Origin: Lentisphaerae bacterium GWF2_44_16
GTDB taxonomy: Bacteria > Verrucomicrobiota > Lentisphaeria > Victivallales > GWF2-45-14
Assembly (NCBI GenBank): GCA_001803225.1
Contig: MHBF01000030.1
Span: 1 to 34,959, forward strand
DNA: 34,959 bases
Direction: 5' to 3'
This document shows, piece after piece, positions 32,131 through 34,959 of the stretch. Under the pieces are notes generated by a model. It was not told the DNA's origin, searched no databases, and worked only from the letters and a program-made list of their open reading frames with translations. The first letter of the stretch is position 1. Every line of letters starts with the position of its first letter. Position numbers and translations under genes: made by a program.

Positions 32131-32571
32131 TTATTTTTTTACTGGAATTTCTGCCGGCAGTTTTCCATCTGTCGTTGTTTTCTTATCAATGCTTTTGTTC
32201 TTCACGTCCGTCTTGTCTGTTACTGCCGCGGGCGCGCTCTGAACAGGCAATTTGGTTTCGATTTCTTTAAGAGGAAGATTCTGGGTAGCGGTGCTCTTCA
32301 CGTTGGTTTCTGTTTCGACTATGCTTTTGGGTTTATCCCTATGTCCTGTTATTATTGCCAATGTAAGTATCAGCACAAAGAAAAATGTAGTGAGTATGAC
32401 TGTGAGTTTTGTAAGATGTGAACCGGCATGGGCCCCGAAAACTGATTCCCCTACTCCTCCAAATGCCGATCCGAAACCTCCGCCTTTAGACTGCTGTATC
32501 AGCACAAGCCCTATAAGCAGAATTGCGACTATTACAACTAACGTATAAAGAACTATTGTCAGAACTTCCAT
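32131..32571 (-). CDS. secG: protein translocase subunit SecG
   Basis: 146 residues with AGGAG before the ATG. Two transmembrane helices (~4-25 and ~53-74) flank the conserved cytoplasmic loop I-Q-Q-S-K-G-G-G-F-G-S-A-F-G-G, which is diagnostic for SecG. The protein assists SecYE-mediated export at the inner membrane. The C-terminal ~70 residues are a charged, K/E/T/D-rich tail absent from the shortest SecG proteins but common in longer ones. Placement after tpiA is a widespread gene order. Confidence 0.93.
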   Translation of the reverse strand: MEVLTIVLYTLVVIVAILLIGLVLIQQSKGGGFGSAFGGVGESVFGAHAGSHLTKLTVILTTFFFVLILTLAIITGHRDKPKSIVETETNVKSTATQNLPLKEIETKLPVQSAPAAVTDKTDVKNKSIDKKTTTDGKLPAEIPVKK

Positions 32572-32678
32572 AATTTTCTCCTGAGTTTTTAATTATAATC
32601 CTATATATATAGTATAGAAGGGAAAAAAAACAATATACGCTTTATCCATATATTGCAATATTATGGACTTTCAAAAAT

Positions 32679-32721
32679 AAAAAAAACCGGATAGCAATTT
32701 TCATTGCCTCTGGCTTTTTTT
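32679..32721 (-). terminator. rho-independent terminator after tpiA
   Basis: On the minus strand CCAGAGGCAAT pairs imperfectly with ATTGCTATCCGG across a GAAA loop and is followed by a run of eight T residues. The opposite strand also has a T-run after the stem, so it may work in both directions. It separates the glycolytic genes from secG, which would then need its own promoter in the AT-rich gap 32572-32680 or rely on readthrough. Confidence 0.75.
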
Positions 32722-32728
32722 CTACGGA

Positions 32729-33493
32729 TTATTTACTGCTGGCGTTTTTTATCAGATCGGCAAAACTATCGGCCTTAAGGCTTGCGCCGCCAATGAGTCC
32801 GCCGTCTATATCCGGCTGCTTTACCAGTTCCGCGGCGTTGTCGGCTTTCATGCTGCCGCCGTATTGTATCCTTACCGCTTCGGCTGTTGTTCCGTCAAAG
32901 AGTCCGGCAATGGCTTTGCGGATATAAGCATGTGTTTCTTCCGCCATTTCAGGAGTGGCCGTCTTGCCTGTTCCTATTGCCCAGACCGGTTCATACGCTA
33001 TGACTATTTTATTCATGTCCGCAGATGTCAGGCCCGCGAAACCTGCCTTTATCTGCTTGGCCAGAACGGCTTCAGTTTTCCCGCCTTCGCGTTCGTCGAG
33101 AAGTTCTCCTATGCAGACGATAGGTTTAAGTCCGGCTGCGAGCGCGGCTTTCAGTCTCTTGTTTACGGTTTCGTCCGTTTCTCCGAAATACTGGCGTCTT
33201 TCGCTGTGCCCGATTATTGCATATTCGACTCCGGCTTCCTTGAGCATTCCGGCGGAAATCTCTCCGGTGAAAGCTCCGTTATCGGCCCAGTGAACATTCT
33301 GCGCGCCGACTTTTATGTTTGAGCCTTCGGCGGCCTTTACTACAGCCGCGAGCGTTGTAAAAGGCGGACACACTACTATGTCGACATCATTGTATCCCGC
33401 TACTCTGCCTTTCAAATCCTCAACAAGGGCTTTTCCCTCTGAGCCGCTCTTGTTCATTTTCCAATTGCCTGCTATTATAACTTTTCTAGCCAT
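32729..33493 (-). CDS. tpiA: triose-phosphate isomerase
   Basis: 254 residues, normal length. It interconverts dihydroxyacetone phosphate and glyceraldehyde 3-phosphate in the cytoplasm. The active-site residues are K12 in N-W-K-M-N, H96 in I-I-G-H-S-E-R-R and E168 in Y-E-P-V-W-A-I-G-T-G-K. The flexible loop 6 follows E168, and the phosphate-binding Y-G-G-S and G-G-A-S segments are near the end. GGAG lies 11 bases before the ATG and the pgk stop is 25 bases upstream, so it is an operon partner of pgk. Confidence 0.97.
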   Translation of the reverse strand: MARKVIIAGNWKMNKSGSEGKALVEDLKGRVAGYNDVDIVVCPPFTTLAAVVKAAEGSNIKVGAQNVHWADNGAFTGEISAGMLKEAGVEYAIIGHSERRQYFGETDETVNKRLKAALAAGLKPIVCIGELLDEREGGKTEAVLAKQIKAGFAGLTSADMNKIVIAYEPVWAIGTGKTATPEMAEETHAYIRKAIAGLFDGTTAEAVRIQYGGSMKADNAAELVKQPDIDGGLIGGASLKADSFADLIKNASSK

Positions 33494-33518
33494 GATATTA
33501 TATTCTCCAGTTCTTTGA

Positions 33519-34733
33519 TTAAAGATCGTTAAGTGCCGCTACGCCGGGGAGCTTTTTACCTTCGAGGAATTCAAGGGACGCGCCGCCGCCTGTTGAGATA
33601 TGAGTCATCTTTTCGGCGAGCCCGCTCTGGTTGACAGCCGCCACTGAGTCGCCTCCGCCGATGATGCTGACGGCGCCGCTGTTCGCGACGGCCTTGCAGA
33701 CTTCCATCGTGCCTTTGGCGAAGTTGGACATCTCAAAGCATCCCATCGGGCCGTTCCATACTATGGTTTTTGCTTTTGATATTTCATCTGAATAAGCCTT
33801 GATTGTCTGAGGGCCTATGTCAAGCGCCATCCAGCCGTCCGGAATGTCATTGGCGACTACCTTTATCTGTGCGGCGTTGTCAAACTTATCTGCCGCGAGA
33901 TTGTCGAGAGGCAGCATGAATTTGACGCCTTTTGCCTTTGCGGTTTCGAGTGTTTTCTTCGCTGTGTCAAGAAGCTCTTCTTCAACAAGTGACTTGGCTA
34001 CGTTATGTCCCAAAGCCTTGAGAAATGTATATGCCATACCGCCGCCGATGAGAATAGTATTGACTTTTTCCATCAATGCCTGAAGTACTTCAAGTTTCCC
34101 TGAGACTTTTGCCCCGCCGATGATGGCTATAAACGGTCTGCCCGGATTAGCTATGGCTTCTCCGAGATACTGGATTTCTTTCTCCATCAGGAAGCCCGCG
34201 ACTGAGACCGGGACGTATTTGCAGATAATCGCCGTTGAGCCGTGCGCGCGGTGGGCCGTACCGAAAGCGTCATTCACATATACTTCGCCGAGTTTCGCGA
34301 GTTCTTTCGCGAAATTCTGCTGCTTGGCTTTGTCTTCATCTGTTTTGGCTTTCATGTCCTCTTCCTTGTGGAAGCGTGTATTTTCACACATGAGGACTTC
34401 GCCGGGCTTCAATGCGTTTGCCATTGAGACTGTAGCTTCTCCAATGCAGTCGGGCGCCATCTTGACTTCTTTTTTCAGAAGTTCGCCGAGAAGTACCGCT
34501 GTAGGTTTAAGGCTGTATTCAGGATTTGCCTGACCGTCCGGGCGGCCGAGATGGCTGAGGAGAACGAGGGACGCGCCCTTTTCCAGAATATATTTTATTG
34601 TCGGAAGCGCGGCTGTGATTCGGGTGTCGTCTGTAACTTTACCGCTTTTTACAGGCACGTTGAAGTCAACGCGCATCACAACTCTTTTTCCTTTTAAATC
34701 TATGTCGCGAACGGTTTTTTTCTTGAAACTCAT
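33519..34733 (-). CDS. pgk: phosphoglycerate kinase
   Basis: 404 residues, standard length. It transfers phosphate between 1,3-bisphosphoglycerate and ADP. Landmarks are R-V-D-F-N-V-P, L-L-S-H-L-G-R-P, G-G-A-K-V-S-G-K-L-E-V-L, W-N-G-P-M-G-C-F-E and G-G-G-D-S-V-A-A-V near the C-terminus. AGGAG lies 8 bases before the ATG. It lies between gapA and tpiA on the same strand, the classic gap-pgk-tpi order, with a hairpin in the gapA-pgk gap that may adjust relative expression. Confidence 0.97.
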   Translation of the reverse strand: MSFKKKTVRDIDLKGKRVVMRVDFNVPVKSGKVTDDTRITAALPTIKYILEKGASLVLLSHLGRPDGQANPEYSLKPTAVLLGELLKKEVKMAPDCIGEATVSMANALKPGEVLMCENTRFHKEEDMKAKTDEDKAKQQNFAKELAKLGEVYVNDAFGTAHRAHGSTAIICKYVPVSVAGFLMEKEIQYLGEAIANPGRPFIAIIGGAKVSGKLEVLQALMEKVNTILIGGGMAYTFLKALGHNVAKSLVEEELLDTAKKTLETAKAKGVKFMLPLDNLAADKFDNAAQIKVVANDIPDGWMALDIGPQTIKAYSDEISKAKTIVWNGPMGCFEMSNFAKGTMEVCKAVANSGAVSIIGGGDSVAAVNQSGLAEKMTHISTGGGASLEFLEGKKLPGVAALNDL

Positions 34734-34785
34734 AATAACTGCTCCTGACGCTTAGTTTTTTTATTTGATGTCTATTTACAGAAAA

Positions 34786-34819
34786 CCCGAATGAGGACGC
34801 TTTGAAGCGCCTCTTCGGG
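34786..34819 (-). terminator. hairpin between gapA and pgk
   Basis: CCCGAA-GAGG-CGCTT pairs with AAGCG-CCTC-TTCGGG with two single-base bulges (T at 34792, A at 34797) and a two-base apical gap, giving about 15 base pairs. On the minus strand it is followed by TTTTC, a short T-run, so it is a weak terminator, an attenuator, or an mRNA-end stabiliser for gapA. Confidence 0.65.
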
Positions 34820-34854
34820 CCATATATTTTTCAGAATGATAATCCGAAAAAAAA

Positions 34855-34959
<105 letters not shown>

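Noticed and set aside
33462..33482. Third copy of the TTGCCTGCTATT sequence shared by 7390 and 12501
   Set aside because: Here it encodes the conserved I-A-G-N-W-K start of triose-phosphate isomerase, so the match is explained by codon use in a different protein.

Overview
The window looks like chromosomal DNA of a PVC-group bacterium, most likely Verrucomicrobiota/Lentisphaerota (a Victivallis- or Kiritimatiella-like lineage). Three things point there. The first is a pilus locus whose gene content and order resemble the Akkermansia Amuc_1098-Amuc_1102 locus. The second is a prepilin-like protein of the PVC-typical short form (F-T-M-V-E-L-L start, H...DG end). The third is a cluster of glycosidase-like genes with an AraC/LacI/URO-D-like complement. 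This taxonomic call is inference from gene content; no rRNA or tRNA is visible.

Region 1 (1-12472) is accessory carbohydrate metabolism. It holds the tail of an alpha/beta hydrolase, a GH28-like beta-helix protein, an AraC regulator divergent from a large (alpha/alpha)6-type glycosidase-like protein, and a second AraC regulator divergent from a uroporphyrinogen-decarboxylase-like methyltransferase. These are followed by a LacI-type repressor with a near-consensus promoter, a 1032-residue exported protein with a discoidin-like domain and a possible glycosidase barrel, and a prepilin-like protein preceded by a run of RNA hairpins.

Region 2 (12488-21132) holds an RDD membrane protein with an N-terminal GYF-like domain, an exported HEAT-repeat protein, and a nitrogen module of glnA plus glnE. 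glnA has a very good sigma-54 promoter match and two palindromic upstream sites 31 bp apart. Its adenylylation tyrosine is conserved and a strong terminator follows. glnE encodes an adenylyltransferase about 300 residues longer than usual; the extra N-terminus carries two ACT-like segments resembling those of the uridylyltransferase GlnD. This suggests amino-acid sensing built directly into the enzyme that modifies glutamine synthetase.

Region 3 (30945 down to 21134, minus strand) is a six-gene operon-like array: Amuc_1102-like, a PilM-PilN fusion (Amuc_1101-like), Amuc_1100-like, Amuc_1099-like, and two tandem full-length secretins (Amuc_1098-like). No assembly ATPase, platform protein or prepilin peptidase is in the window.

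Region 4 (34959 down to 31089, minus strand) is the central glycolytic run gapA (C-terminal end only), pgk, tpiA, a terminator, secG and a D-lactate-dehydrogenase-like gene. No gene-free stretch exceeds 300 bases; the longest is 15464-15737, which holds the glnA control region.
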